Of a DNA stretch of 64,000 bases, positions 17,676 to 27,374 are shown in pieces. Both the position numbers and the translations under genes were made by a program. Source of the DNA: Sporomusa acidovorans (GTDB lineage: Bacteria > Bacillota > Negativicutes > Sporomusales > Sporomusaceae); assembly GCF_002257695.2 (NCBI RefSeq), contig NZ_CP155571.1, one strand, 5' to 3'. The notes beneath the pieces are model-generated. The model had not been told where the DNA came from and ran no database searches. It worked only from the letters and a program-made list of their open reading frames with translations. Each line of letters starts with the position of its first letter. Position 1 is the first letter of the stretch.

Positions 17676-17941
17676 TATTCATTGGCATATGTTTCATATT
17701 GGCAGGTATAAAAATTAAGGATGAACGGGTAATGAGATGCTTTTCGCCGTTAATGCTGACTTCGATTTCAGCGCCAAGATTATAAGGATCGTTCGGATCG
17801 CTGCTAAAAAAGCCGATTAATTCGTCAGCATTATGAGAATGTTCTTCAAAAACGGGATGTTTTTCCGGTACAGCGTAATACCATGCGGTATCGTGATGGC
17901 GAATAAATGCTATCGGGAAAGAAATTGATTTGTAGAGGTTT
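17656..17941 (-). pseudogene. Cupin-domain remnant
   Basis: The minus strand is open from a stop at about 17944 to a TGA at 17656-17658 without a start codon. It encodes a cupin-like stretch with RHHDTAWYYAVPEKHPV, EEHSHNADELIGFF and IPANMKHMPMN (His/Glu metal ligands of the H-x3-D/E and PxxxxH type). Both ends are missing compared with a full protein. It abuts the PAS fragment on the other strand, which points to a deletion junction at about 17660-17680. Confidence 0.55.
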
Positions 17942-18047
17942 TATTGCATCACTTTTTCAATACACGGTATTAAATTAAAACAGAGATACTGTGTTTAATG
18001 GAGCAATCCGTAGATAAATCTTCATATAAAGAGATCGGAGGATATTG

Positions 18048-18895
18048 ATGAAAAGTATACAGACGAAATTGACAGTGATTGTGCTACTTATCTTCTTGGT
18101 GGCAATGAGTATTTTAGGTGGACTGAATTACTGGCGGGCCCGAAGCATTATTACTGAAGAGATTACCACCAGTATGCAAAAAGAGGCGGTAAACTCCGCC
18201 CAGGATATGAATGAGTGGCTGAAGTCACGCAAGCTGGAATTAACAATGCTTGCCAGCAACCCTGTGATGCAAGGAGGCAGCCTGCAAGAAATTATGCCGG
18301 TGCTTGCCGCTGCGCAGAATACCAACAAAGCATATGAGGGAATTGTTTATGCCGATAGATATGGAATGTCATGCTCAGCGACCGGTTTTAAGGTCAGTGT
18401 GGCGGACAAGCTCTTTTTCAAACACGCCATGCAAGGCGAAAGTTTTATAGCCGATCCTGCAACTTCAAGACAAACGGGAAAATTGATTGCCACCGTAGCT
18501 GTTCCGGTTAAATCAAACGGTGTAGTTGTCGGTGTTTTATTTGGGCCAATGAGTATGGAGGAATTAACTAAGAAAGTACTTAACATCAAGGTTGGCCAAA
18601 CTGGTTATGCCTATGTACTGCAAGCAGATGGCTTGGCTATCTTCCATCCGGATCAGGAAATAGCCATGAAGTATAATGCTCTCAAAGATGAAAAAACTTC
18701 GCCAATAATGCGTTCGTTGTTGATTCAGTAGAAAAAGTGGATCGTCTGGGTAAGAAATCAGCGGCGGAGGCCCAGGGTGTTTCAGCTGCTGCGCAAGAGC
18801 AACTGGCTTCTATGGAGGAGGTTGCCGCATCCAGTCAGTCTCTTTCTAAATTATCCCAGGATTTACAATCAGAGGTAATCAAATTTAAATTATAG
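18048..18895 (+). pseudogene. Methyl-accepting chemotaxis protein with an internal deletion
   Basis: The first 228 codons encode a normal N-terminus: membrane segment at about 8-28, then a dCache-like outside sensor (VYADRYGMSCSATGF, GYAYVLQADGLAIFHPD). After codon 228 the frame stops at 18729. In another frame, 18712-18895 encodes the last part of an MCP signalling domain (AAAQEQLASMEEVAASSQSL up to KFKL). The second membrane segment, the HAMP and most of the signalling hairpin are gone. ATG 18048 has CGGAGGA upstream. Best explained by an in-gene deletion of roughly 1 kb at about 18712. Confidence 0.8.
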
Positions 18896-18964
18896 TTGAA
18901 ATATTAATTACTTGTCATAAATATCAACGATGTCATATTGGGATAAGATACCATCTGTCAGTAA

Positions 18965-18993
18965 AAGCCGCAATCCTACGAGGATTGCGGCTT
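18965..18993 (+). terminator. Intrinsic terminator after the broken MCP gene
   Basis: A 13-bp perfect stem (AAGCCGCAATCCT with a 3-nt loop) lies 70 bp past the end of the remnant. It is followed by TACATTATT on the plus strand. Confidence 0.7.
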
Positions 18994-19083
18994 ACATTAT
19001 TGGGAATGGCTAACAGTACCACGGCGCACACCTAAATTGTTTTTAAAGTTGACCAAGAGTACCTGTTAATCAAGGGACACCCG

Positions 19084-21054
19084 TTAGATCTGAAACTTGT
19101 CTACCATTGCTTGTAATTTGTTAGCTAAAGTTGCTAATGCCCTGCTGGAAGTTGCAACTTCTTCCATAGACGACAGTTGTTCTTCCGTTGCTGCCAGCAC
19201 GCTTTGTGATCTATCCGTCGACTGCTTACTGAGCTCATCGACTTTTTTCACTGAATCCACAATCTGTTGACTGCCAGTAGCCAATTGTTGGAGAGCTGCC
19301 GAAATTTCTTTAACTTGGTCTGATACCTGAGTCACCAATTCTGTAATTTCCCGGAATGTAGCTCCAACTGTGTTAACCACTTCCGTGCCGGTTTTAACTT
19401 CCCGGGTACCGTCACTCATAGCAACAACAGCTCTATCTGTATCTCCCTGTATTTCCCCAATCAGGGTAGCGATTCTCTTGGCTGCTTCATGAGACTGCTC
19501 CGCCAGATTCCGTACTTCATCGGCTACCACGGCAAACCCGCGTCCCTGCTCGCCGGCACGGGCCGCTTCTATCGCGGCATTAAGGGCTAAAAGATTAGTC
19601 TGCCCGGCAATATTGGAAATGGTGTCCACAATTTGACCGATTTCCTTAGAACGCTCACCCAACTCGGCCACTACTTTAGCTGAAGTATTAACGGTATTTT
19701 CAATATTTTCCATCTGGGTAACAGCTTCTGTAACTGCTTGACCGCCATTTTGGGCCTTGTCGGCAACCTGGCCCGAATGGAGCGCCAATTGATTGGTATT
19801 GGCAGCCACCTGTTGAATGCCTGCGGACATCCGTTCAACCACAGCAGCGGTATCATTCGTTACAGCCGCTTGCTCACTTGCCCCTGAAGCCACATCAGTG
19901 ACAGAACTTGCAATATGCGTAGTTACTTGATTCATTTGATCAATACTGCCACTGATTTGCTCTGACGATGAGGCAAGTTGTTCCGATGTTTGACTCATTT
20001 GACAAATAAGATTATGTAAACTTCCTTGCATACTGTAAAATGTTTTCGCCAATTGTCCGACTTCATCCTGCGAATGCACAGAAATCTCTTTTTGGGTTAA
20101 ATCACCATTCGCTATTTTTGCCGCACTTTCGGTAAGAATAATCATCTTTTTAGCTAGATTACGTGAGAAATAAAAACCGATACCCAGAATCGCCATAATC
20201 CCAATCAACACAATAATCATATATTGATACTTGAAACTGACTAATCCCTCATAGGCTTCTTTCTCCGGCACGGCAATGGCCAAAATCCATTTAGTAGACG
20301 GAATACAATTAAAAATCATAATATATTGATCGCCATTTTCTTTATAATGCACGGTTCCTGCCGGTTGTTTTGTCACTGAATCAGAAATTTGCTTATACAT
20401 GTCAACTTCGGATAATTTTTTACCGATTAAGTCCGTATTCGTAGGATGCGTCAGAATCGTACCATTTTGGTCCATAAATAATCCATATCCATGGCCATGC
20501 AAATTAATTTCTTTCACCTTTTGGTATAAAGTATCAATAGGGATACTTAATCCGATAATCCCTCTTAGACTGCCATCATGATTCTTAATTGGTGCTGCGG
20601 CAGATACGACCGACTGGCCTGTAGTGGCGTTAATATAGACATCCGTAAAAGCCAGACTGTTTTGTTCTTTTGCCTTTTTGTACCAGTCCCGCTGGCGCGG
20701 ATCAAAATTTGCTTGCACTTTTTGCCCGGATCCAGTCAAAAATTTTCCGTTCTCAAGACCAACATAAAGTGCCGATATTTCTTTGTCCTCTTTATACCCG
20801 GAAAGCAAGGCGGTAGTAATTTCCTGATCGCTCAGCCCCTTACTAATCGCCCAGCCAACTGCCTCGGCCGTTCTTGCTTTGGACATCACCCAGCCGTCCA
20901 TTTGGTTTACCTCAGCACTTACTACATTAGTCATTTCACTCTCAATATTCTTACTTACCTGTTGCTCGGAATAAAGATAGCCGATAAGCGATACTGCCAT
21001 TAGGACCAGGCCGCAAACTACTGAAAATAATAAGAATTTTACCTGTAACTTCAT
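19084..21054 (-). CDS. Methyl-accepting chemotaxis protein, dCache type
   Basis: Membrane chemoreceptor that signals to CheA/CheW. The first membrane segment is at about 8-28 and a dCache_1 sensor at about 35-275 (YVGLENGKFLTGSG, RDWYKKAKEQNSLAFTDVY, GLFMDQNGTILTHP). The second membrane segment is at about 280-300, followed by HAMP and a full signalling domain with the conserved tip EAARAGEQGRGFAVVADEVR. The C-terminus ends KFQI without a CheR-binding pentapeptide. Length 656 aa is normal. A perfect GGTATAC operator lies 130 bp upstream, shared with the catabolic operons at 30 and 32 kb, so the receptor probably senses the compound those genes degrade. Confidence 0.92.
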   Translation of the reverse strand: MKLQVKFLLFSVVCGLVLMAVSLIGYLYSEQQVSKNIESEMTNVVSAEVNQMDGWVMSKARTAEAVGWAISKGLSDQEITTALLSGYKEDKEISALYVGLENGKFLTGSGQKVQANFDPRQRDWYKKAKEQNSLAFTDVYINATTGQSVVSAAAPIKNHDGSLRGIIGLSIPIDTLYQKVKEINLHGHGYGLFMDQNGTILTHPTNTDLIGKKLSEVDMYKQISDSVTKQPAGTVHYKENGDQYIMIFNCIPSTKWILAIAVPEKEAYEGLVSFKYQYMIIVLIGIMAILGIGFYFSRNLAKKMIILTESAAKIANGDLTQKEISVHSQDEVGQLAKTFYSMQGSLHNLICQMSQTSEQLASSSEQISGSIDQMNQVTTHIASSVTDVASGASEQAAVTNDTAAVVERMSAGIQQVAANTNQLALHSGQVADKAQNGGQAVTEAVTQMENIENTVNTSAKVVAELGERSKEIGQIVDTISNIAGQTNLLALNAAIEAARAGEQGRGFAVVADEVRNLAEQSHEAAKRIATLIGEIQGDTDRAVVAMSDGTREVKTGTEVVNTVGATFREITELVTQVSDQVKEISAALQQLATGSQQIVDSVKKVDELSKQSTDRSQSVLAATEEQLSSMEEVATSSRALATLANKLQAMVDKFQI

Positions 21055-21184
21055 GTACCAAAACCCCCATCACTATTTTGTTAAAAATACGCATGCATTT
21101 TTTACCCTTAAAACAAGCTAATCGTTATAAAATAGTTCTAGGCTGAGATGTTTCCACATCTCATAAAATATTTATGCATCTAAT

Positions 21185-21200
21185 GGTATACCAGTATACC
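21185..21200. promoter_or_regulatory. GntR-type operator GGTATAC-N2-GTATACC (site 1, MCP gene)
   Basis: The sequence is GGTATACCAGTATACC, two perfect 7-bp inverted arms around a 2-bp centre. The same palindrome occurs at 30235 and 32738. It lies 131 bp upstream of the MCP start. The likely binder is the GntR protein at 30265-30984. Confidence 0.7.
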
Positions 21201-21334
21201 TTTCGATATTATTTATTTCTCTGTACCAGAGTAATAATCCTGCCAAATTTTTCTTTTTATAGAAAAAAGTAAAATCCGGCATATAAACTGTAAGACTCCG
21301 GCTGTAACCTTACTACACCTTTTCACCTACTGAT

Positions 21335-21376
21335 CAAAAACGGACTACCCCCATTTTCTAGGGCAGTCCGTTTTTG
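21335..21376. terminator. Terminator after fumC
   Basis: A long stem (CAAAAACGGACT with complement AGTCCGTTTTTG and an inner CCC/GGG) about 80 bp past the fumC stop, with U runs on both strands. It separates the catabolic operon from the MCP promoter. Confidence 0.8.
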
Positions 21377-21458
21377 TTATAACAATTGCTATTAGACTAA
21401 ACATTGTCTGCTAGATAGCTGTCGTCTCTCACATCAGAAAAATAATTTATATCTTGGT

Positions 21459-22847
21459 TTAAGCTTGCGGTGCCACCAGTCTTGCCGGGTCCATATAATA
21501 ATCGTAGTCAGCTTCATTTACATAGCCGGTTGCTAAAGCAGCTTCTCTTAAGGTAATACCCTCATGCGCAGCTTTTTTGGCAATTTCAGCCGCTTTATCA
21601 TAACCAATAAGGGGTACCAGACCTGTAATCAAGATGAGTGATTGATGCAGATAGAAATCAATATTTTTCAGGTTGGGCTGAATACCTACAGCACAATTAT
21701 TGTTGAAAGAATTCATGCTGTCACTCAATAGCCGGATAGTCTGAATTAGATTATAGGCAATAACCGGCATAAACACATTAAGCTGGAAATTTCCCTGACT
21801 TGCCGCAAAGGCTACCGTTGTATCATTGCCAAAAACCTGCGTAACCACCATCGTCAATGCTTCGGCTTGCGTAGGATTTACCTTTGACGGCATAATAGAA
21901 CTACCTGGTTCATTTTCCGGGATCGTAAGTTCGCCAATGCCGCAGCGCGGACCGCTAGCCAACCAGCGCACGTCGTTAGCTATTTTCATAAGATCAGCCG
22001 CCAGTGCTTTCAGCATGCCATGCACGGCCACAATTTCATCTTTGCTGGAAAGCGAGTGGAACTTATTCGGTGCAGTACGGAAATTCTCCCCGGTAAGTTT
22101 ACTGATTTCAGCGGCAATTTTTACAGCGAAATCCGGATGGGAATTAATTCCTGTGCCGACGGCTGTTCCCCCCATCGCTAAGTCGCATAAAAAGTCGATA
22201 CCGATCGTAAGCATTTCCTGACTCCGCTGCAGCATGCGGGCCCAACCGCTCATTTCCTGTCCTAGCGTAAGCGGCGTAGCATCCATAAGATGAGTCCGTC
22301 CGATTTTTACAATATTTTTTAACTCCTGTGACTTGTGTTCGAAGGTTTGCAGCAAGGCTTGCAACGCCGGAAACAGTTGCTTACGAATTAAAGTTACGCC
22401 TACCACATGCAAAGCCGTAGGGAAAATGTCATTAGAACTTTGCGACCGGTTTACATGGTCATTCGGATGAACAGTACCTTTCTCTCCCTGTTCAGCTAAA
22501 ATTTGGGTAGCACGGTGTGCCAGCACTTCGTTAATGTTCATATTGAACTGAGTCCCACTGCCTGTCTGCCAAACAACTAAAGGAAAATTACCTGCCAGCT
22601 TTCCCGCCAGCAATTCATCGCAAGCGGCAATGATCGCAGCCGCTTTTGTTGCGTCCAGTATTCCAAGCTCTTTGTTTACAGCAGCAGCAGCACGTTTTAA
22701 TATGCCGAATACTTCCACCAGCTCATAGGGCATCTTTTCCGTACCTATACGAAAATTTTCATAACTGCGCTGTGTTTGGGCACCCCATAGTTTGTCTGCA
22801 GGTACTTTTACCTCACCCATTGAGTCTTTTTCAATACGGTATCCCAT
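21459..22847 (-). CDS. fumC: Class II fumarate hydratase
   Basis: Interconverts fumarate and malate. The superfamily signature GSSIMPSKVNP is at about 317-327, GSGTQFNMN near 99-107 and SSNDIFPTA near 139-147, all fumarase-like. 462 aa from ATG 22847 is the standard length. This start has AAAGGGGTGG 9 nt upstream; the longer frame from 22868 lacks a ribosome site. It lies 33 bp behind the malic enzyme gene, so fumarate can go to malate and on to pyruvate. The close relatives aspartase and argininosuccinate lyase fit less well because the N-terminal KDSMGEVKVP pattern is that of fumarase. Confidence 0.92.
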   Translation of the reverse strand: MGYRIEKDSMGEVKVPADKLWGAQTQRSYENFRIGTEKMPYELVEVFGILKRAAAAVNKELGILDATKAAAIIAACDELLAGKLAGNFPLVVWQTGSGTQFNMNINEVLAHRATQILAEQGEKGTVHPNDHVNRSQSSNDIFPTALHVVGVTLIRKQLFPALQALLQTFEHKSQELKNIVKIGRTHLMDATPLTLGQEMSGWARMLQRSQEMLTIGIDFLCDLAMGGTAVGTGINSHPDFAVKIAAEISKLTGENFRTAPNKFHSLSSKDEIVAVHGMLKALAADLMKIANDVRWLASGPRCGIGELTIPENEPGSSIMPSKVNPTQAEALTMVVTQVFGNDTTVAFAASQGNFQLNVFMPVIAYNLIQTIRLLSDSMNSFNNNCAVGIQPNLKNIDFYLHQSLILITGLVPLIGYDKAAEIAKKAAHEGITLREAALATGYVNEADYDYYMDPARLVAPQA

Positions 22848-22879
22848 CAAAGCCACCCCTTTATCCATAGACTTTTTCT

Positions 22880-24115
22880 CTAAAGATCCCGGAATTTTTT
22901 TACTCTTGCCAATGTCTTTCTGCGTAATTCCTCAGGGTCCACACGAATTCCTGCCATACCGGTTTCCATTGCCGCCTTGGCAACAGCGGCCGCAACCGCC
23001 GGCGCTACCCGGGAATCAAATGGATCGGGAATTATATAGTCTTCTCTTAATTCCTGTATCGGTATCAACTCGGCAATAGCGAAGGCCGCAGCCAATTTCA
23101 TCTCTTCATTAATCTGGCAAGCTCTGGCGTCTAATGCACCACGAAAGACGCCAGGAAATACCATTACGTTGTTAACCTGATTAGGTGAGTCGGAACGACC
23201 AGTCCCAGCCACCTTTACCCCCGCAGCTTTGGCAGCATCGTAACCGGTCTCCGGCACTGGATTGGCCAGAGCAAAAACAATAGCGTCTTTAGCCATACTA
23301 CCCATAATTTCTTTCGTAAAAAGATGCGGGCCGGATACACCGATAAGCACATCGGCATCCTTGGCAATCTCAGCTAAGCTTCCTTGCCGTTTATCTTTAT
23401 TAGTTTCCTTAGCTAACTCTTGTTGAATCAGATTTAAGCCTGGCATGCCCTCATAAAGAGCGCCATTTACATCAACCATAATAACATGCTGCGCTTCGGC
23501 CTTTACTAAAAGTCTGCCAATTGCCGTGCCGGCGGCACCGGCACCATTAATTACGATTTTAGCTGTTTTAATATTTTTCTTAGTGAACCGAAGTGCGCCA
23601 ATCACACCTGCTAAAGCGGCAATCGCCGTACCATGCTGGTCATCATGAAACACAGGAATATCCAGTTCCTTTTTCAGCGCTTCTTCAATCTCATAGCACT
23701 TGGGAGAAGAAATATCCTCAAGGTTAATACCCGCAAAAGTTGGCTGCAACAGTTTTACCATTTCAATTATTTTATCAGGGTCCTTAGTATCCAAACAAAT
23801 GGGCACCGCATCGACATCCCCAAATACTTTAAAGAGTACGGCTTTGCCTTCCATAACCGGCAAAGCCGCTTCCGGTCCTATGTCACCAAGTCCTAAAACG
23901 CGCGTGCCATCGGTAACAATCGCAACCATATTGCCACGGCAAGTCAACTCTAGCGATAATTTTTTGTTAACCTTAATATCCTTACACGGCTCGGCCACTC
24001 CCGGTGTATATAAAATACTCAAATCCTTCATATTTTTGAGAGGCACCTTGGGAGCAACCGCCAAAATCCCTTGTTGTTGCTGCCGCACTTTTAATGCTTC
24101 TTCTCTAATATCCAA
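22880..24115 (-). CDS. NAD(P)-dependent malic enzyme
   Basis: Oxidatively decarboxylates malate to pyruvate and CO2. The N-terminal malic domain has LYTPGVAEPCKDI with the catalytic Tyr, and the metal-binding ED and HDDQHGTA motifs near 165-175. The C-terminal Rossmann domain has INGAGAAGTA at about 190-199. The last part (RIRVDPEEL) is the usual short-type ending. Length 411 aa is that of the short bacterial form without a phosphotransacetylase tail. It sits between the permease gene and fumC. Cofactor preference was not assigned. Confidence 0.92.
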   Translation of the reverse strand: MDIREEALKVRQQQQGILAVAPKVPLKNMKDLSILYTPGVAEPCKDIKVNKKLSLELTCRGNMVAIVTDGTRVLGLGDIGPEAALPVMEGKAVLFKVFGDVDAVPICLDTKDPDKIIEMVKLLQPTFAGINLEDISSPKCYEIEEALKKELDIPVFHDDQHGTAIAALAGVIGALRFTKKNIKTAKIVINGAGAAGTAIGRLLVKAEAQHVIMVDVNGALYEGMPGLNLIQQELAKETNKDKRQGSLAEIAKDADVLIGVSGPHLFTKEIMGSMAKDAIVFALANPVPETGYDAAKAAGVKVAGTGRSDSPNQVNNVMVFPGVFRGALDARACQINEEMKLAAAFAIAELIPIQELREDYIIPDPFDSRVAPAVAAAVAKAAMETGMAGIRVDPEELRRKTLARVKKFRDL

Positions 24116-24153
24116 TTATCCGACACCTCACTTTAGAATACTGCAAAAAGACT

Positions 24154-24203
24154 ATAATAGTCGCGAGTAAAATGATTCTTGTTCTTGCCCGCGACTATTA
24201 TTA
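24154..24203 (-). terminator. Hairpin between permease and malic enzyme genes
   Basis: Arms ATAATAGTCGCG (24154-24165) and complement (24190-24201) with a 24-nt loop. It lies 70 bp after the permease stop and before the malic enzyme start. It may reduce readthrough within the operon. Confidence 0.55.
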
Positions 24204-24270
24204 TTTTAATCACCAAATTACTTCCCTCATGTTAATTCGTCAGAAACACTCCCAATTAACTTGCTGACTG

Positions 24271-25650
24271 TCAGTTCAGACCGAATAGCTTAGCCATGAT
24301 CCAGGTTGAGGCATAAATAGCCATAAATTGTACACCCATGTTCACACCAAAAAACTTGTTGAGACAACCGCCGACAACCGCTACGGTCACAGTAATCGCC
24401 AAACCTACAAAACCGGCTTCATAGCAGGAAGCTACAACAACCAAACCGGCAAACATGGCGATAATTGACTCCTGGCTGACATGTTTCATGATCCAAACAC
24501 TGGCCCGATGCGCATAATTCATCGTTAACGGATAGGAAATAAAGGCGGCAACCGCTACCGACAACAGCCCATACCACAAAAACTCGCTTGTCGTCATGAT
24601 GGTGTGAAGGTTGTGCATTTCCGGCTTAATGGTAAAAATAGGCGGAGCATTGAAAAGAGGAAAAGCCACGCCCATGGAAATCGGCGTCATCGGCAGACCA
24701 AATGCAATTAAGGGGATCAGTATCTCGGCCAAATAAGTGCTTTCTGTACTCGCATTCATAACCGCTAGACAAGTCGTCAAACGCTCATAAAAACCTTTGA
24801 CCCGTGAACTGATGATTTCCCCCGTTGTTACCGTTATCCCCACCGTACTAAAGGTAAATAAGGGAGCTGAGGCCAAGCATATTAACAGGGTATACCATTT
24901 TTGTTTCATTGTGAGTATTTTTAACGGATTAGGGAAAAATCCGTTCCAGTTTTTCAAATCAGGCGCCAAGCGAAACTCACGGGGTGTTTTTGTCACCAAA
25001 GTTGCTTTTGCCGCCGGTGACATGACGGTAATCAGGTCCAAAAACATTGGCCCGGTAGCAATTCCCAGGAAGAAACACATGGTGACACCGCTGCCATTGG
25101 CAGCAACAGCAATTTTGTTCAAACCGACGAATAAAAAAGATAACGGAATCAAAATAACTACACTCGTCCATTTCCCCTTGGAGGTATAGGCAATGAATAC
25201 AGCCATTACGGTAAACAAAAGCCCTGCCCAGGATTTTACTATATCGGCATAAGGCGCCAGCAAAGAAGCAAAACCGACAGAAATGGGAACCGACAGAAAA
25301 GCAGCCAACACCCCGCCGGAAATCATTTTTTGCAAAGAGATATGCGGCGCCCCAATATTGCGCATAGCCGTTGCATGTTCAAGCAAAGGCACGGCCATCG
25401 TATCGCCGGGCACCCCCAACAAAGCGGTAGGAACAGAATGGGTAATGTGTTTGGCGATAACGGCTGCTATCAGGAAACAGAAAACCGCCACCGGAGGAAA
25501 TCCCAATAAAACTACAAGCAAGGTGACAGGGGCAATACTGGCCGTTTCCGAAGTTCCCGATATTAAGCCGACAAACGAAAACATAATACCGCCCATCAAA
25601 GCCGCGGCAAGCCCCCACAATATATCATGAAAAATTACTGATTCTACCAT
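24271..25650 (-). CDS. TctA-family tricarboxylate/dicarboxylate transporter permease
   Basis: Large membrane subunit of a transporter for carboxylic acids, judged by family. It is strongly hydrophobic with about 10-12 membrane segments. TctA-like features are the N-terminal half VTLLVVLLGFPPVAVF followed by GVPGDTMAVPLL, and a second repeat with LPMTPISMGVAFPLFN. Length 459 aa is slightly short of the 500-aa TctA proteins. No periplasmic TctC binding protein is next to it. The small membrane gene 17 bp upstream may play the TctB role. Gene context (fumarases, malic enzyme) suggests a C4-dicarboxylate-related substrate. Confidence 0.8.
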   Translation of the reverse strand: MVESVIFHDILWGLAAALMGGIMFSFVGLISGTSETASIAPVTLLVVLLGFPPVAVFCFLIAAVIAKHITHSVPTALLGVPGDTMAVPLLEHATAMRNIGAPHISLQKMISGGVLAAFLSVPISVGFASLLAPYADIVKSWAGLLFTVMAVFIAYTSKGKWTSVVILIPLSFLFVGLNKIAVAANGSGVTMCFFLGIATGPMFLDLITVMSPAAKATLVTKTPREFRLAPDLKNWNGFFPNPLKILTMKQKWYTLLICLASAPLFTFSTVGITVTTGEIISSRVKGFYERLTTCLAVMNASTESTYLAEILIPLIAFGLPMTPISMGVAFPLFNAPPIFTIKPEMHNLHTIMTTSEFLWYGLLSVAVAAFISYPLTMNYAHRASVWIMKHVSQESIIAMFAGLVVVASCYEAGFVGLAITVTVAVVGGCLNKFFGVNMGVQFMAIYASTWIMAKLFGLN

Positions 25651-25666
25651 TGACTATAGCCTCCTC

Positions 25667-26074
25667 TCATTTTTCCTTTTCCGCAAAAATAGAATACAAG
25701 CCTAACTGTTTCAATTCCTCAATAATTTCCGGCGCCGAATTTTTTAAATGCAAAGCTTCCTGTTCAAGATCAAGATCATATTCTTGGATAAATTTTTCTT
25801 GGTCGAAATGACATTCGTCTTCATGAAATATTCTCTTGGGTTTAAAGAATCTTGCGATAATTACCGCTACCACAACAGCGGCAACCAGCCCTAAAAACAA
25901 ACTATAACCGGCAATCAAGTTTTTTCCCATACTGGCAAAGTGGGTGCTAAGATATACTTTTCCGCCGTAAAAAGCCGCATAGCTGACAAAAACACTGGAA
26001 ATTATGCCGATAAACAATTCTTTGCAATCGACCGTATCGCCCCAAAAACTAACAAATTCAGTTTTTTTCTCCAC
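25667..26074 (-). CDS. Small membrane protein paired with the TctA-like permease
   Basis: A 135-aa protein with two predicted membrane segments (about 19-40 and 50-76) and an acidic cytoplasmic tail of 55 residues (FHEDECHFDQEKFIQEYDLD). I do not recognise the family. It starts upstream of the permease gene and ends 17 bp before it, so the two are co-translated. TctB subunits have four segments, so this would be a shorter or different partner. Confidence 0.6.
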   Translation of the reverse strand: MEKKTEFVSFWGDTVDCKELFIGIISSVFVSYAAFYGGKVYLSTHFASMGKNLIAGYSLFLGLVAAVVVAVIIARFFKPKRIFHEDECHFDQEKFIQEYDLDLEQEALHLKNSAPEIIEELKQLGLYSIFAEKEK

Positions 26075-26218
26075 ATCTATTCCTCCCTCTAAAAATGAAT
26101 AATATGGTGCAAATCTCGTATCAGTCTACCCGCAAATAAATTTTAAGAGGAGTTCCCGCTAAGCCTTGCAAATCGTATCTGCTTACGGTCGAGCAGCCAG
26201 TTAATTACTATAGAGTAA

Positions 26219-26271
26219 GGCCGGAAAATAGTGGTACATCCAGAGAGGCGGTACATGCTGTTTTCCGGCTT
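26219..26271 (-). terminator. Hairpin after the AstE-like gene
   Basis: Arms GCCGGAAAA and TTTTCCGGC flank an inner GGTAC repeat. It lies 31 bp past the stop of the hydrolase gene and about 145 bp before the next gene, so it may end or attenuate the first half of the operon. Confidence 0.55.
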
Positions 26272-26301
26272 TATATCTTACCCTACAGGTAAACTGTTTT
26301 A

Positions 26302-27312
26302 TTAGTCTGTATCCCAGTCCATCTCCTGCCATTCATAACCGACAAACCCCATTCTGTCACCAGTAGAAACGACTGGCTCGAAACGGGTGGCAATCATAAA
26401 CATATTCTTGTCGGCAACCAATTGCTCACGCTCTTCCCAGAAATCGTAAATTGAGGCCAGCTTCTCACCTTTTTTCACGAATTGCCCGGGTTCAACCGCC
26501 ATTCTCACCAAGCCGCCCCGATTGCTTCTGAGAAAACGGCGGCCTGTAATAATCAACTGTTTGTCAGGCTTCTTAAATTCGCCTGTAAGCAGCCCGATAT
26601 GCGTCATAGCATTTTGAATTCCTGCCAAAATAGTTTGAATCACCTTTTCATCCCAGCGCCCGCCGGCACCCATCTCCGCCATAAAGCAGGGGATATTGTT
26701 CTGCATGCAAAGAATATCAATCGAACCGCTCGTCGTACCGGGCAGTTCGCCGCCTGCCTTGGCCAGGTTCAAATGGCAATTGGGATAAACCCCAAAAGCC
26801 CGTGCCAGCTTAAACGCTGCCTGGACGGTTTCTGCCTTAGCACCGGGAACGATTTTGGAAACAGTGTAGGGAGTAGCACTGAATACGTGCCCCATGGTAT
26901 GAAAATCAATTACATAATTAGCCCATTTTTTCATTTCCCCAAATACAATATGAGCAATCCTTTCGGTATAACTGCCGCCAGGATTTCCCGGAAATTGTTG
27001 GTCTAAATCCAAGTAATCCACCTGACTAATCTTGTTGCGATCCACGAAGGCCATTGTATTCAGCAACGGTGTTAGCACTACATTACCATGCAGTTTAGAG
27101 GTATCCAAATCCCAGAAAAATTTTCGCATTCCCCATAAACCATTTAGCTCGTCGCCGTGGACAGCACCGGTCATCCATAACGTTGGCCCGTCGTGCGAAC
27201 CACGGGCTACCAGTACCGGAATACTGATATCCGTAAAATTTGCCAATTCACCCACCTTTACATTACCAAAGGTTTTCTGCCCCTTCTCAACTTTCATGCC
27301 GAAAATTTCCAT
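26302..27312 (-). CDS. Succinylglutamate desuccinylase/aspartoacylase-family zinc hydrolase
   Basis: Zinc carboxypeptidase-like enzyme (M14 fold, AstE/AspA family) that should cleave an amide bond of an N-acyl amino acid or similar. Metal ligands are in GAVHGDELNG (His and Glu, about 48-57) and FHTMGH (about 142). A catalytic Glu is likely in CFMAEMGAGG near 213. A biotinyl-like C-terminal part (RGGLVRMAVEPGQFVKKGEKL) is common in this family. Length 336 aa is normal. It follows the two-subunit dehydratase in the same orientation, 62 bp away. Here it may release a dicarboxylic or amino-acid product that the fumarases process. Confidence 0.85.
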   Translation of the reverse strand: MEIFGMKVEKGQKTFGNVKVGELANFTDISIPVLVARGSHDGPTLWMTGAVHGDELNGLWGMRKFFWDLDTSKLHGNVVLTPLLNTMAFVDRNKISQVDYLDLDQQFPGNPGGSYTERIAHIVFGEMKKWANYVIDFHTMGHVFSATPYTVSKIVPGAKAETVQAAFKLARAFGVYPNCHLNLAKAGGELPGTTSGSIDILCMQNNIPCFMAEMGAGGRWDEKVIQTILAGIQNAMTHIGLLTGEFKKPDKQLIITGRRFLRSNRGGLVRMAVEPGQFVKKGEKLASIYDFWEEREQLVADKNMFMIATRFEPVVSTGDRMGFVGYEWQEMDWDTD

Positions 27313-27374
27313 AGATAGCCCTCCCTAGTTAATGTGTATTTTAAAAAATGGTTACTGCTTAGTACTCCTTTCCT

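Noticed and set aside
21459..22847. Aspartase or argininosuccinate lyase instead of fumarase
   Set aside because: Signature residues around GSSIMPSKVNP and the N-terminal KDSMGEVKVP pattern are those of class II fumarase.
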